DNA of 64,000 nt from Planctomycetota bacterium (GTDB lineage Bacteria; Planctomycetota; UBA1135; JACQFD01): assembly GCA_016792805.1 (NCBI GenBank), contig JAEUHX010000058.1, positions 202,228 through 266,227 of the forward strand. Direction: 5' to 3'. The notes below the pieces were generated by a model. That model made no database searches and was not told where the DNA came from. It saw nothing but the letters and a program-made list of their open reading frames with translations. A program made the position numbers and the translations under genes. This document shows positions 1 to 8,579 of this stretch, one piece after another (the first letter of the stretch is position 1; every line of letters begins with the position of its first letter).

Positions 1-624
1 TCAGGCGGTGTTCCGGTTTCTGTACGAAACGCGAAGCCGCTCTTCGACAAAGCCATGGAGGCCTTCGATGCCGCGATGACGCAGCTCAAGGCGGCAGGAA
101 TGCCCGAGGCGCAGCTCCAAGCGCTCGGCGGCAGCGCACGGCAATCGCTCACGGCGGATTTGTTTGCTTCCTCCATGATTCGCGAGCCCAGAATCCTTCA
201 TTACTTCTGCGGTCGAACCGTCAGCGTCGGCGGCGCGGAGGAATCCGATTCGGAGATCGGAAGCCCGCTCGGGACCGGGACGTTGAAGGCGCGCCTGCGG
301 CTTGCGGGGGAGCCGGTTGAGGGTGCGCCGAACGAGGTTCGCATTCAATTCCAGCTAAGAATTGATCCGGCGTCGGCGAAAGCAGTGGTCGAAGATATTT
401 TTGCGCGTGCCAACTCCCGCGGCGGTGCGCCAACGAGCCTTCCGGCTGATGCGCCGCCGATCGAGCTGAGCGACCGTGGAACGGCGCGGCTCGACCTCAC
501 GACGGGTCTGCCGATCGAGATCGAGCACACGCGCACTTTCGAGATGCTCGGGCAAAAGCGGATCGACAAGATCCAGTTTCGGCGCCTTGAGGGCGCCGCA
601 TCGAAGCCGGCGAAGAAAGAGTAA
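1..624 (+). CDS. Hypothetical protein, C-terminal part (5' end outside window)
   Basis: The frame is open from base 1, so the gene begins upstream; 207 residues are visible, ending in a Lys-rich tail. I recognise no family. The visible part alternates short beta-like stretches (around EVRIQFQLRID) with polar loops, and phrases such as RLDLTTGLPIEIEHTRTFEM resemble the repeated 'baseline model' strands seen in secreted proteins whose substrates or lipids sit in a beta-sheet. There is no signal peptide or membrane segment in the visible portion. An internal ATG at base 55 could be a start but the open frame before it argues for a longer protein. The next gene is convergent. Function unknown. 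Confidence 0.6.
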   Translation, partial: SGGVPVSVRNAKPLFDKAMEAFDAAMTQLKAAGMPEAQLQALGGSARQSLTADLFASSMIREPRILHYFCGRTVSVGGAEESDSEIGSPLGTGTLKARLRLAGEPVEGAPNEVRIQFQLRIDPASAKAVVEDIFARANSRGGAPTSLPADAPPIELSDRGTARLDLTTGLPIEIEHTRTFEMLGQKRIDKIQFRRLEGAASKPAKKE

Positions 625-692
625 TCTCCTCGCTGGCTCGTCCCGTGGGAACGCCACGAACTCCCGTCGGCGACGCACGGACCAAGAGGCTC

Positions 693-1082
693 CTAAGCGC
701 GCGGAACCACGCTCGTAATTGCCAGAGTATTGCCTTCGCTATCTTTGAAGAAGCCGATCCAGAGATCTCCGTTCGGCATGGGCGCCACTTTGTGAGGTTT
801 CTGTACGATCTCGACCGCCTGCGCTTCGAGGAAGGCGTGGGTCGCCTGAATGTCGGGAACATCGAAATAGAGAATCGAGCCCGGATGGTCCTGCTGCGGA
901 TTCTCAGGCCGCCCCAAGAGGAGCCTCACGCCTCCAGCGTCGAAAAATGCCATCCCCGACGCCGAGAACAGATGCCGTATCCCGAGGCGATCCCGGTAGA
1001 AGGCCGTAGCCCGCTCCACGTCGTGGGCGACCATGCTGATTTGAGTGATCTTCGAATTCGAGAGGTTGGGAGTCTGGCTCAT
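693..1082 (-). CDS. VOC-superfamily (glyoxalase/bleomycin-resistance fold) protein
   Basis: A 129-residue protein with one vicinal-oxygen-chelate domain. The segments MVAHDVERATAFYRDRLG, FFDAGGVRLLLG, SILYFDVPDI and FKDSEGNTLAI follow the beta-alpha-beta-beta-beta order of glyoxalase-like proteins; the His of MVAHD and the Glu of DSEGN sit at the usual metal-ligand positions. Such proteins are small cytosolic metalloenzymes or drug-binding proteins; the substrate cannot be told from sequence. I chose the ATG at 1082 (MSQTPNLS) because the 28 residues of the longer frame starting at 1166 look like untranslated leader. The gene is divergent from a MarR regulator, which suggests that the regulator controls it. 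Confidence 0.85.
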   Translation of the reverse strand: MSQTPNLSNSKITQISMVAHDVERATAFYRDRLGIRHLFSASGMAFFDAGGVRLLLGRPENPQQDHPGSILYFDVPDIQATHAFLEAQAVEIVQKPHKVAPMPNGDLWIGFFKDSEGNTLAITSVVPRA

Positions 1083-1213
1083 GGCGAATTGGGGCACAGC
1101 GATGGCACACGAAGTGAGGAGGGGCGCAGCTGCCGCGGCGAGGGCATGAATCGAAGGGGGACGCACGCGAACCGTTTCTGCGAAGCGCGCGGCCTACTGC
1201 GTGCCTCGGTCTA

Positions 1214-1226
1214 TTAGCATAGCTAA
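1214..1226. promoter_or_regulatory. Candidate MarR operator in a divergent promoter region
   Basis: A palindrome TTAGC-ATA-GCTAA lies 14 bases before the MarR ATG, inside the only AT-rich patch of the 158-base gap between the VOC and MarR start codons. MarR dimers usually bind AT-rich palindromes placed so, and usually repress their own gene and a divergent neighbour. Binding is inferred, not shown. Confidence 0.5.
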
Positions 1227-1240
1227 ATACCTAATCATCC

Positions 1241-1726
1241 ATGCAGCGTCAACCCACCGTCGGCGATCCGCCGAGCCCCTCCGAGGCCGCAATCCGCATC
1301 CATTCCGCCGCCATCCACGTGCTCCGGCGGCTGCGGCAGGTCGATTCCGCCCTGTCCCTCAGCCCCGCTCGGCTCTCGGCCCTCTCAGTGATTGTCTTCG
1401 CCGGCCCCGTAACACTCACCCAGCTCGGCCGCGCCGAGCAGGTCTCCGGCGCCACGATTACACGCCTCGTTCAGGGGCTTGAGGGCTCCGGCCTCGCGCG
1501 GCGGCGAATGGACGCCGAGGATGCCCGAGTTTTCTGGATCGAAGCAACTCCGAAGGGAAAGTCGCTGCTGGAGGAAGGGCGCGCGCGTCGCGTCGGAGTT
1601 CTTACAGCTCACTTTTCCAAACTCTCCCACGACGACCTCCGCGCCCTGCACCGCAGCGCAGAGATCTTGGAGCAAGTGCCCGCGCCGTCGAGCACTGGAC
1701 TGCCCCTTCGCGGCCGGCGTCGATAG
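1241..1726 (+). CDS. MarR-family transcriptional regulator
   Basis: A 161-residue winged-helix regulator. The sequence shows the MarR order: N-terminal dimerisation helix (SEAAIRIHSAAIHVLRRLRQ), helix-turn-helix with VTLTQLGRAEQVSGATITRLVQGLEGSGLA compressed around residues 60-90, and the wing RRRMDAEDARVFWIEATPKG in which Asp-Ala-Arg of the wing tip is conserved. The C-terminal helix closes the dimer interface. It lies divergent to the VOC-fold gene with a palindrome in the gap, the standard arrangement for local autorepression relieved by a small aromatic or lipophilic ligand. No conserved cysteine for redox sensing is visible, so a ligand-responsive type is more likely than an OhrR type. 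Confidence 0.9.
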   Translation: MQRQPTVGDPPSPSEAAIRIHSAAIHVLRRLRQVDSALSLSPARLSALSVIVFAGPVTLTQLGRAEQVSGATITRLVQGLEGSGLARRRMDAEDARVFWIEATPKGKSLLEEGRARRVGVLTAHFSKLSHDDLRALHRSAEILEQVPAPSSTGLPLRGRRR

Positions 1727-1836
1727 ATCAATTCTCAGCGCGCCGAGGCAGGCTGCGCACTCGGAGCGGAATGTCATCAAGAAGTGGAGAAGCCCGAGCC
1801 TGCCGAGGGGTACCACAATTGCCAGCGCGAAATCGG

Positions 1837-2256
1837 CTACTGCGGGAAAGACATTTGTTCGCCCACCGGTGTCTGGATGTTCAGCCCCGACGTCGATAGC
1901 GCGGAGAGACCAAATCGCTCTTCGCTTTGGCTCGTCTCAAGACGTAGGAGTGCGGAGGGAGTACCCTCCAAGGTCTGGCTCGAGAGGCTCACCTTGGCCG
2001 CACCATCGCATGATGCGAGATAAAGTGCGGCGCCGAGAGGTGTCGCACTGATGCCCCCGACGACCGTGCCCGACTTATCAACAATCTCGAGAGTGTTTAC
2101 GCGAGGCGCAGCCGTACCGATATGGCCCGCCGCCCACGACGGCTCACCCGGTCGTATCGACGCACCGCAGCCGATCAGGAGCCCTCCCAGCAGGAGGCTC
2201 TTGGCATCGAAGAGAACAATTCGATTCGAATTCATTTGGGCCATTGCGCTTCTCAT
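1837..2256 (-). CDS. Small predicted lipoprotein, unknown function
   Basis: A 139-residue protein with an N-terminal hydrophobic stretch ending in a lipobox-like LLIGC (Cys about residue 30), so probably exported and lipid-anchored. The mature part contains NTLEIVDKSGTVVGGISATPLG, a short beta-strand-rich region of the kind found in small planctomycete cell-envelope proteins, and nothing catalytic. The start could also be one of two further Met residues at positions 5 and 8. It lies 117 bases downstream of the SASA esterase on the same strand and could be the last gene of that transcript. No family recognised. Confidence 0.6.
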   Translation of the reverse strand: MRSAMAQMNSNRIVLFDAKSLLLGGLLIGCGASIRPGEPSWAAGHIGTAAPRVNTLEIVDKSGTVVGGISATPLGAALYLASCDGAAKVSLSSQTLEGTPSALLRLETSQSEERFGLSALSTSGLNIQTPVGEQMSFPQ

Positions 2257-2373
2257 GGGTTCAGTGGGTTCTGTATTGCCATCCAGCCCGATCGCGTCGG
2301 TGGTTTCGACTTCCCAGGGGAGGAGGCTCGGCTCCCGCGATGAGGACGCCTCGAGGGAGCTCCGCTGGGCCGG

Positions 2374-4032
2374 TCACTTTTGCTTCAAGTAGCTCTCAGC
2401 GAGCAGCTCTCCCAGTCGAACGACCCCCTCCGTCGCGAGGACCAATTTCTCCTTCTGCGGAGGCAGATCAAGCGCCTTGATGTGAATGAATGCAGGGTCT
2501 GAGAAAGCCATGGCTTCAAGATTCGCAGTGACGTCGATGACGCTCAACTCCTTCGTATCTGTTGGAGGCTGCTGGCTGACAAACCACTTCAGTGCAGGCA
2601 GGGATAGATCTTGACGGCTCTGCGCAACGATGGCTCGGAGCCATTTGGGCGCGTCCTTCCGGTAGGGCCCGAAGGACATGTCGTTCTCGCCGACATGATA
2701 AAAAATTCCCGCCAGCTCCACGCTCTGACCTTTGGCCTGTAGCCCCTGAATGGAGGCTCGAATGAAGTCTATGAACTTCGGATAAAGATTCCGCTGGACT
2801 GCGCTCGTTCCCGATGGCGTCCAATCGATGATCTGTGACCCACTGTGAGTGAACTTAGCGATAGCAATATTACTGGATAGCTTGCTCTGTAGCATCTTGC
2901 CGAAACTGAGCTCGGGGCCAAAAGTTCCGTAGAACCCGGCAGGGCCAAGGGGTTCCCATCCCATTGAGATCTTGTAGCCTCCGCCGATGCTGTATGTGAA
3001 CGCAATCTTGTCGTTGTCCTTGGCCAGGGCTTCCCTTCCGCGCAGCGACTTCAGCTCCGCGGTGAACGCGCGTTCGCCCTCCATGTTGCGATGCCCGGCG
3101 AGGATGAAGAGCTTGACACTGCTTCCCGGTTTGTATGGCCATACCTTCAGCGGTCGAGCTGTTTCCGGCGCCCTGCCGATCGCTCGCAGATAGGCATTCG
3201 CATAGTTCACGCCATGCTCAAGCTGCCCGAGCGTTCCATAGTGATAGTGCAATCCCTCCTCGCCGCCGATCTCTACGGCGTCGTGCGAAGTATGCACAAA
3301 TTCCGCAAATGGATCCGAATCGGTGACAGCGCGCTGTTGCTCGGCGATGGCATACATATTGTCACGATTATCCATGCCCCAGATCGTCTTGGTGCAGAGC
3401 TCGCCGATGTAGAACCTTAGATTTGGAGACTTGAGGTCGCGCCGCCATGAGGCGAGGAAACTCTGTAGGTTCTTCCCGTAGCTCTCCCGCAATTTGTCGT
3501 CGAACATATCGTTCTCACCCTGGTGCCACATGAAGCCTTCAATTCGATAGGTTATTCCCCTCCGGCTGAGTTCGGTTAGCGATGACTGAACGAGCTGCAA
3601 AGCCAGCGGATAGAGTCTGAAGCCGCTCGGGTTTGCCGGATTCCAGTCGCCGCCCAGGGTTGTGCCGCCCGCGGCGCACTTGATGATGGCAATAGGCGCC
3701 TTGGTCTCCTGCGCGACCGCCCGAGCAAAGCTGAGTTCGGGGCCTACCACATTGTTGACTGGCCGCAGCGCAGTCCAGCCGTTGGATGTTGCCTTATCCT
3801 CACGGCCGATGCAGTACGAAAAAAGCACCTTCTCCTGCGGCTGGTCCAGTCCGTCGAAGGGCGGGAAGTGCTGGATGTCACGAGCGCTGGAGTCGGAGCC
3901 GACCATGTTCGACTGACCTGCAAATATGAATACGCGCACAGACTTCGTGTCCGCGTCCGCCTTCGATGATTGAGCAGTCGCTGCGACGGATATATGCAAG
4001 AGGGCAGTGAGAATTCCGGCAATCTGTCGCAT
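2374..4032 (-). CDS. Secreted SASA-type carbohydrate esterase with two tandem domains
   Basis: A 552-residue protein with a signal peptide (residues 1-20) and two copies of the SASA (sialate O-acetylesterase/DUF303) SGNH-like fold. Domain 1 (about 30-290) has the nucleophile block AGQSNM (Ser41), the WHQGEND block near 170 and a late HYH motif near 263, as in family members that remove acetyl groups from sialic acid or xylan. Domain 2 (about 300-550) keeps YHVGEND but has AGHRNM in place of AGQSNM, losing the Ser, and has no clear late His, so it is probably inactive and may bind substrate. The ATG lies one base after the stop of the DUF6288 gene, so the two are surely cotranscribed. Confidence 0.9.
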   Translation of the reverse strand: MRQIAGILTALLHISVAATAQSSKADADTKSVRVFIFAGQSNMVGSDSSARDIQHFPPFDGLDQPQEKVLFSYCIGREDKATSNGWTALRPVNNVVGPELSFARAVAQETKAPIAIIKCAAGGTTLGGDWNPANPSGFRLYPLALQLVQSSLTELSRRGITYRIEGFMWHQGENDMFDDKLRESYGKNLQSFLASWRRDLKSPNLRFYIGELCTKTIWGMDNRDNMYAIAEQQRAVTDSDPFAEFVHTSHDAVEIGGEEGLHYHYGTLGQLEHGVNYANAYLRAIGRAPETARPLKVWPYKPGSSVKLFILAGHRNMEGERAFTAELKSLRGREALAKDNDKIAFTYSIGGGYKISMGWEPLGPAGFYGTFGPELSFGKMLQSKLSSNIAIAKFTHSGSQIIDWTPSGTSAVQRNLYPKFIDFIRASIQGLQAKGQSVELAGIFYHVGENDMSFGPYRKDAPKWLRAIVAQSRQDLSLPALKWFVSQQPPTDTKELSVIDVTANLEAMAFSDPAFIHIKALDLPPQKEKLVLATEGVVRLGELLAESYLKQK

Positions 4033-4033
4033 G

Positions 4034-6442
4034 CTATTTCAGTCGCGCGAGCTTCGGGAAATCTTTCGAAGCCTCGAGGGCTTGAATCGTGTCGCGGATG
4101 CATTTGGCCTTCATCACCATGAGGTCTTGCGGGAAGTCCTTCTCCTCTTTCTCGAAGTAATGTGCGATCCTCTGCAGTTCTGGAATGACCCGTTTCCCAT
4201 GAGCTCCGTAGCTCACTAGAATTTTCATTAATTCAGGTGTACGCACTTGGCTATCCCAGGGGTTCTGATCGCGTGTGTATCTCACGCAGGCGTCGATCCC
4301 TTCTTCAATGTGGTATTTCGCCAGAAGCCGAAGCCCTTCCACTCGGATCGAATCGGCAAACATCTCTCCGCTGGGGGCGGGCTCGACGATGGCTTCATAG
4401 ATTGCCGGCAGTAGCGGCCGAATCTCGCTGGCGGAAAGATTCCTGTACACAGAGCCGATGCTGCCTCGGGCACGGCCATCCTGATTCCTGAGCCCGGCTT
4501 TCACCGCTTTGTAAAGAGCCTCGCGATCGACTCCATTCAGCGAACGGCTGAGCATCCCTTCGTTCAGATCAAATAGCGCAAACGTAAGGTATCGCTGCAG
4601 CATGCCGCGCGGATCGCTATCCTTGTCCTCGCGAGCCAGCAGATCCAGAAGTTCGGGCACTGCCGGCATGGCGGACGGGCCGATTTTGGCCAGCGCTTCA
4701 GCCGCCTTGATGCGAAGCCACAGATCCTTGGCAGCCAGCTTCTGTCTCAGCGAATCAACGGCTGAAGCACCTCGCCGGCCGAGGGCGGCCAGAGCCTGGC
4801 AAGCGCCGTACTGGGACTCGAGCCGCTCGGACTCGAGCATCGCGAGCAGCGGTGCAACAGACGCATCCTTGCGGCTCTTGAGGGCCATTGCGGCGCGCTC
4901 TCGAACGACAGGCGACCAGCTTTCGAGGCGCTCGAAGAGCTGGTCCAATGTCAGTTCATCGTAGGCTCTGTTCCGATCCTTATTGTTCCAGCCCCGTCCA
5001 TCGCGGATCAGTAACTGAGCGGAGGCGGCATCGAGCTGCGGGGCCACGCTGGCTCGACTCCCGGTCAAGTGGATCTTCTTCAGCGGCATGGCATAGGCGA
5101 GCAAGCAAGCCCCCGAAGCATCCCAGCCGCCGTAGCTGTCCCCACCCGGCTCAGGTGGACCTTGATGCGGGAATGTGAAATCCCAGCTCCTGGCGAGGTC
5201 AAAATACCAGGCGCCGAATTCGTGCATCCAAGCGCCGGCCGCCTGGGGTCCGGCCTGCGCGACGCCGGGCATTGCCCATAGAATGTTCAAGAAATTGCCT
5301 GTGTGCCCGGTGTCGCGCTCCGGCCCGTGGGAGGCAACACTCATCCGGGAAAAAAACTCGGCCCCCGTGGGCTCACTCAGCAGATTAAACAGTACGGCTG
5401 CCATACCACATTTCCCATTGTCTTCGTGGCTCTCGATCCATGGGTGATGGTCACCATAGGGAATCGCCCCTTTGCCGACGTAGAATCGCAGAAGGCGCGC
5501 GCTGCTCTCGATGGCCCGCTCGACGACGGAGTCCTTCACGCCGGCTGCTCGCGCCAAGAAAAGTGAGATGGTAAGCGGCACTCCGGGAGAGTTCATCATT
5601 CCGTAGCCGTTGAGCCGCCCATCGGGCCGAGCAAACTTGTGGCCCCAAGAACCGACGGCACTTTGGCCTTGAGCAGTCTCCAGAGCGAGTCGCCGCAGAC
5701 CGGGCATGACCGATTGGTCTCCGGTAACTATCACATATTCAGCGAGCAACATCATGACGTAGCCGTAACGCCATGACGGGAAGCTGTCGTCTGAATAGCC
5801 TGCGGCCCATCGCGCCTCCCTCTTGATCAGCGCGCTATATGCGGGGTTGCCGCTCGCTAATAGCGCGAGTGCATTGAGAGATCGTGCGATCGGATCTCCA
5901 CCGCCGCCCACGCCATAGGCCGGATCGGACATTCGAGCAGCCAGAGCGGCACAGCCCCGCTCGAGGATGCGCTTCGACTTCGGACAGTCGTAGGGCGCGA
6001 TGGCGCCGTAGCTCCCGAGCACTGGAAGTTTCATAATCACCTTTCGAGTCTCGCCCGATCGCCAACGAATCAGCTCAAGCTTCCCCGCTCCTGCCTCAGA
6101 TTCCGCAACTCCCAGCGCAAGCCCCAACTCGGTGCGCGGATCGTAAGAAAACAGCTTGCCCCCGACTCCGAGAATCACGTCACCCACGGTGAGAACTCCC
6201 TCCGCAGGAGAACTCTTTTCAATCTTCGTAATATATATCTGTCTGGCGTCGCTGGTCACAAGTTGATTACAATAGATCCAGCCGCGCGCACCTGTAGCTC
6301 CGAGGTTCCAGTCATGCTTGGCTCCTGCAGGAATCGCATCCCCTTGGGTGAAATCGGGGCACCCTGTGCGCTCTTGGGCGGCAGCGGCCGAACCGAGCCT
6401 CACAATACTCGCCAAAGCGAGGCAGGAGAGGACAATGTTCAT
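4034..6442 (-). CDS. Secreted PDZ-DUF6288-HEAT-repeat protein
   Basis: An 802-residue exported protein. After a signal peptide (about 1-22) comes a PDZ-like domain (about 60-145, with KSSPAEGVLTVGDVILGVGG), then an alpha/alpha-toroid region (about 160-470) that matches my knowledge of DUF6288, common in Planctomycetota and Verrucomicrobiota, and C-terminal HEAT-type repeats (about 500-620, for example RIKAAEALAKIGPSAMPAVPELL). No catalytic function is established for DUF6288; the toroid resembles glycosidase or lyase folds. First gene of a two-gene unit with the SASA esterase, which suggests a role in polysaccharide or glycoprotein handling at the surface. Not preceded by a clear Shine-Dalgarno sequence. 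Confidence 0.85.
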   Translation of the reverse strand: MNIVLSCLALASIVRLGSAAAAQERTGCPDFTQGDAIPAGAKHDWNLGATGARGWIYCNQLVTSDARQIYITKIEKSSPAEGVLTVGDVILGVGGKLFSYDPRTELGLALGVAESEAGAGKLELIRWRSGETRKVIMKLPVLGSYGAIAPYDCPKSKRILERGCAALAARMSDPAYGVGGGGDPIARSLNALALLASGNPAYSALIKREARWAAGYSDDSFPSWRYGYVMMLLAEYVIVTGDQSVMPGLRRLALETAQGQSAVGSWGHKFARPDGRLNGYGMMNSPGVPLTISLFLARAAGVKDSVVERAIESSARLLRFYVGKGAIPYGDHHPWIESHEDNGKCGMAAVLFNLLSEPTGAEFFSRMSVASHGPERDTGHTGNFLNILWAMPGVAQAGPQAAGAWMHEFGAWYFDLARSWDFTFPHQGPPEPGGDSYGGWDASGACLLAYAMPLKKIHLTGSRASVAPQLDAASAQLLIRDGRGWNNKDRNRAYDELTLDQLFERLESWSPVVRERAAMALKSRKDASVAPLLAMLESERLESQYGACQALAALGRRGASAVDSLRQKLAAKDLWLRIKAAEALAKIGPSAMPAVPELLDLLAREDKDSDPRGMLQRYLTFALFDLNEGMLSRSLNGVDREALYKAVKAGLRNQDGRARGSIGSVYRNLSASEIRPLLPAIYEAIVEPAPSGEMFADSIRVEGLRLLAKYHIEEGIDACVRYTRDQNPWDSQVRTPELMKILVSYGAHGKRVIPELQRIAHYFEKEEKDFPQDLMVMKAKCIRDTIQALEASKDFPKLARLK

Positions 6443-6573
6443 AGGTCAGTCAAGTCAGGCGATGAGAGGGACTGAAGCGGGAGATCTCAGTTTATCGTGG
6501 CGGACGCGGCAGTCCCCGTGGGGGTTCGAATCCGATCTCCTGAGGACGACTCACGGGCTGCTCAATGCCCGTG

Positions 6574-6716
6574 GCAAAGGTGCTCCGCAGAGCAAACGCG
6601 TGGATTTTTTGCGAGATCGAGAAGGACCGCCGTAGACGTAGCAAGAAGTTACGGCGAGGCGGTCCGACGATGGGATCGCGAAAGGGTCCCGCGCGCAGCT
6701 CCGATGCCTTTTGCCA
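6574..6716 (+). repeat. Dispersed intergenic repeat, copy D (diverged)
   Basis: This segment aligns with three others in the window (43036-43185 reverse, 50985-51137, 56506-56640). Shared blocks are GTGCTCCGCAGAGC near the left end, a central GACG/GGCG-rich run, and CCCGCGCGCAGCTC-GATG-CTTTTGCCA at the right end. This is the most diverged copy. It ends 7 bases from the SDR stop codon. The blocks do not keep a common reading frame between copies, so I treat it as non-coding. Confidence 0.6.
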
Positions 6717-6723
6717 CCGGCAG

Positions 6724-7707
6724 TCAAGCGTCCAAATCTGCCGTCGAGAGCCTGCCCTCACGCTGGAGCATCGAGAAATGTTGCATCGTCTCCCTCACGC
6801 CACGGTCAAGGTCGGTATGGGGAAGTGGGCCCAAATCCCGTATCACAGCCGAGCCGTCCATCGCCGCGGGGATCGGAAGCACGGGCCCGCCCAGGGTAAT
6901 TCGCTCGCGAGTGCCCGGAGGACCATGCGCCACAATTCGGTCGACGATGCTCGAGACCGTTACCGAGTCGCCGTGCAAATTATAAACATTAGCCCCTTCG
7001 GGCGAGCGGTCGGCAGCCGCAAGAAACGCGTGCGCACAATCGGAGACATGTAAGAAATCCGTCGCCCCGTCGAACCGAATGTGGAAACGGCGCCCGAGGA
7101 CGGCAGCTTTCATCGCACGCGTCGGATCGCTCGTCATGCCCTGATCGCGCCCCACCCCATAGACCGTGAGCGGACGCAACCCGACGCTCGACATCCTTCG
7201 CTCGAGCCAATAAACGCGCGCGTTCCCTTCGTTGGCCTGTTTGTAAACGCCATAGTGCGTCGTGGGCGTCGTGCGCGTCGACTCGCTCGGCGGGAGCCCG
7301 TCGGGACCGGCATCGTCCAGGCTGTAAACGGCCGCCGAGCTCGCATACACCACGCGATGGGCACCGACGGCGAGCGCCGCTTCGAACAGATGAATCGTCC
7401 CGAGCACATTGACCTGAGCGCCGGCGATGGGATTCGCGCGACAGGCGGGAACTTGCAACCCTGCGAGATGAATAATCTTCTTGGCTCCGCAATCCTGGAC
7501 GGCCCGCGCGACCGCGGCGGCATCCGTGATATCTCCCTCCACGAAGATGACACGGCGCAGGTCCTGCGGCGAAATCACATCTTCGAGCCGCCGACGATCC
7601 TTGCCGAGGTCGAAGACAACGGGTGAGTTGCCGCGCTCGACGAGATGCTTGACGACCCAAGCTCCGATGCATCCGAGGGCGCCCGTCAAAAAGTATGTTT
7701 CAGCCAT
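6724..7707 (-). CDS. Extended-SDR NAD-dependent epimerase/dehydratase or aldose dehydrogenase
   Basis: A 327-residue cytosolic Rossmann-fold enzyme. It starts with the dinucleotide-binding motif TGALGCIG (GxxGxxG), has an Asp at the end of strand 2 (VVFDLG) indicating NAD preference, a second binding motif HLAGLQ, the Ser of YASSAAVY and the catalytic pair Tyr/Lys in YGVYK. Extended SDRs include sugar-nucleotide epimerases, but uronate and some aldose dehydrogenases that yield lactones also belong here. Because the gene lies 5 bases after a fuconolactonase-type gene, a sugar 1-dehydrogenase producing that lactone is a reasonable guess. I chose the ATG at 7707; the 78 residues of the longer frame are out of family and overlap the neighbour. 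Confidence 0.85.
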   Translation of the reverse strand: MAETYFLTGALGCIGAWVVKHLVERGNSPVVFDLGKDRRRLEDVISPQDLRRVIFVEGDITDAAAVARAVQDCGAKKIIHLAGLQVPACRANPIAGAQVNVLGTIHLFEAALAVGAHRVVYASSAAVYSLDDAGPDGLPPSESTRTTPTTHYGVYKQANEGNARVYWLERRMSSVGLRPLTVYGVGRDQGMTSDPTRAMKAAVLGRRFHIRFDGATDFLHVSDCAHAFLAAADRSPEGANVYNLHGDSVTVSSIVDRIVAHGPPGTRERITLGGPVLPIPAAMDGSAVIRDLGPLPHTDLDRGVRETMQHFSMLQREGRLSTADLDA

Positions 7708-7712
7708 GGGGT

Positions 7713-8543
7713 TCACCGAGAGAGCCTGTACGCGCGCGACGCAGTCCCGCCGAAGAATTCGGAGCGCTCCGACGGTGAGAGCTTTCCCGCGAGCCGCTCG
7801 GCGATCAGCAGCACGTCGGAGTACTGGCCCGCAAGCAAGCAGACGGGCCAATCGGACCCGAAGAGGAGCCGCTTCGGCCCGAACGCCTCCAGCAAGGCGT
7901 CGAGAAAGGGATCGAAGTCCGCCGCCCGCCAGCGGTCCCACGCCGACTCCGTGACAAGCCCCGACAACTTACAAAAAACATTGGGACGGCGCGCGAGCTC
8001 GCGAACATGGCGGCGCCAAGGCTCGAGCTCCCCCGTAGCAATCGGTGGTTTCGCGCCATGGTCCAGCACGAGGCGCACGTCGGTGACGCGGTCTGCAAAC
8101 GCGATCGCGGCCTCGAGGTGCCGCGGATAAATGAGAACGTCATAAGTGAGATCATGCGCCGCAAGCGCGCGAACGCCACTCACGAAGTCCTCGCGCAGAA
8201 GAAACCGATCCTCGATCTCATCCTGCACGAGATGGCGCACTCCGACGAGCTTCTGGCCCGCGAGCGCGTCCAGCGATTGCCGCACGCCCGCGCCGCGAAG
8301 ATCGATCCAGCCCACAACCCCAAGAATCCAAGGATTCTCGCGCGAGAGGTCCAGGAGCCAGCGCGTCTCCATCGACGACTGCCGAGCCTGCACGGCGACG
8401 CACCCATCGAATCCATGGCGATCGAGCAGCGGACTCAGGTGGCGAGGCAAGAAATCTGCCCGAAGCGCCGCGAGCCGATCGGTGATCCACGGATACTCGC
8501 GCGGCTCGTACTGCCAGAAATGCTGATGGGCGTCGATGCGCAT
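7713..8543 (-). CDS. Amidohydrolase-2 family lactonase, L-fuconolactonase-like
   Basis: A 276-residue TIM-barrel hydrolase of the COG3618/PF04909 group. It has the N-terminal metal-site motif DAHQHFW, the mid-barrel DHGAKP block and the C-terminal FGSDWPVC with its catalytic Asp, and length and motif order match L-fuconolactonases and 4-sulfomuconolactone-type lactonases. Family members open sugar lactones to aldonates in the cytosol. The gene follows the hybrid kinase by 36 bases and precedes the SDR by 5 bases on one strand, which supports a dehydrogenase-lactonase pair. A GH29 fucosidase and a KDG-type aldolase lie elsewhere in the window. The exact sugar (fucose, rhamnose, arabinose) is not fixed by the sequence. 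Confidence 0.85.
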   Translation of the reverse strand: MRIDAHQHFWQYEPREYPWITDRLAALRADFLPRHLSPLLDRHGFDGCVAVQARQSSMETRWLLDLSRENPWILGVVGWIDLRGAGVRQSLDALAGQKLVGVRHLVQDEIEDRFLLREDFVSGVRALAAHDLTYDVLIYPRHLEAAIAFADRVTDVRLVLDHGAKPPIATGELEPWRRHVRELARRPNVFCKLSGLVTESAWDRWRAADFDPFLDALLEAFGPKRLLFGSDWPVCLLAGQYSDVLLIAERLAGKLSPSERSEFFGGTASRAYRLSR

Positions 8544-8579
8544 GGGGCCGCCCAGCGAACCCTCCGAGGCGCACCGTTG

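Noticed and set aside
6520-6560. GGTTCGAATCC resembling a tRNA T-loop (also at 42783)
   Set aside because: The flanking bases do not form a 5-bp T-stem, an acceptor stem or an anticodon arm in either place. The motif is short enough to recur by chance.
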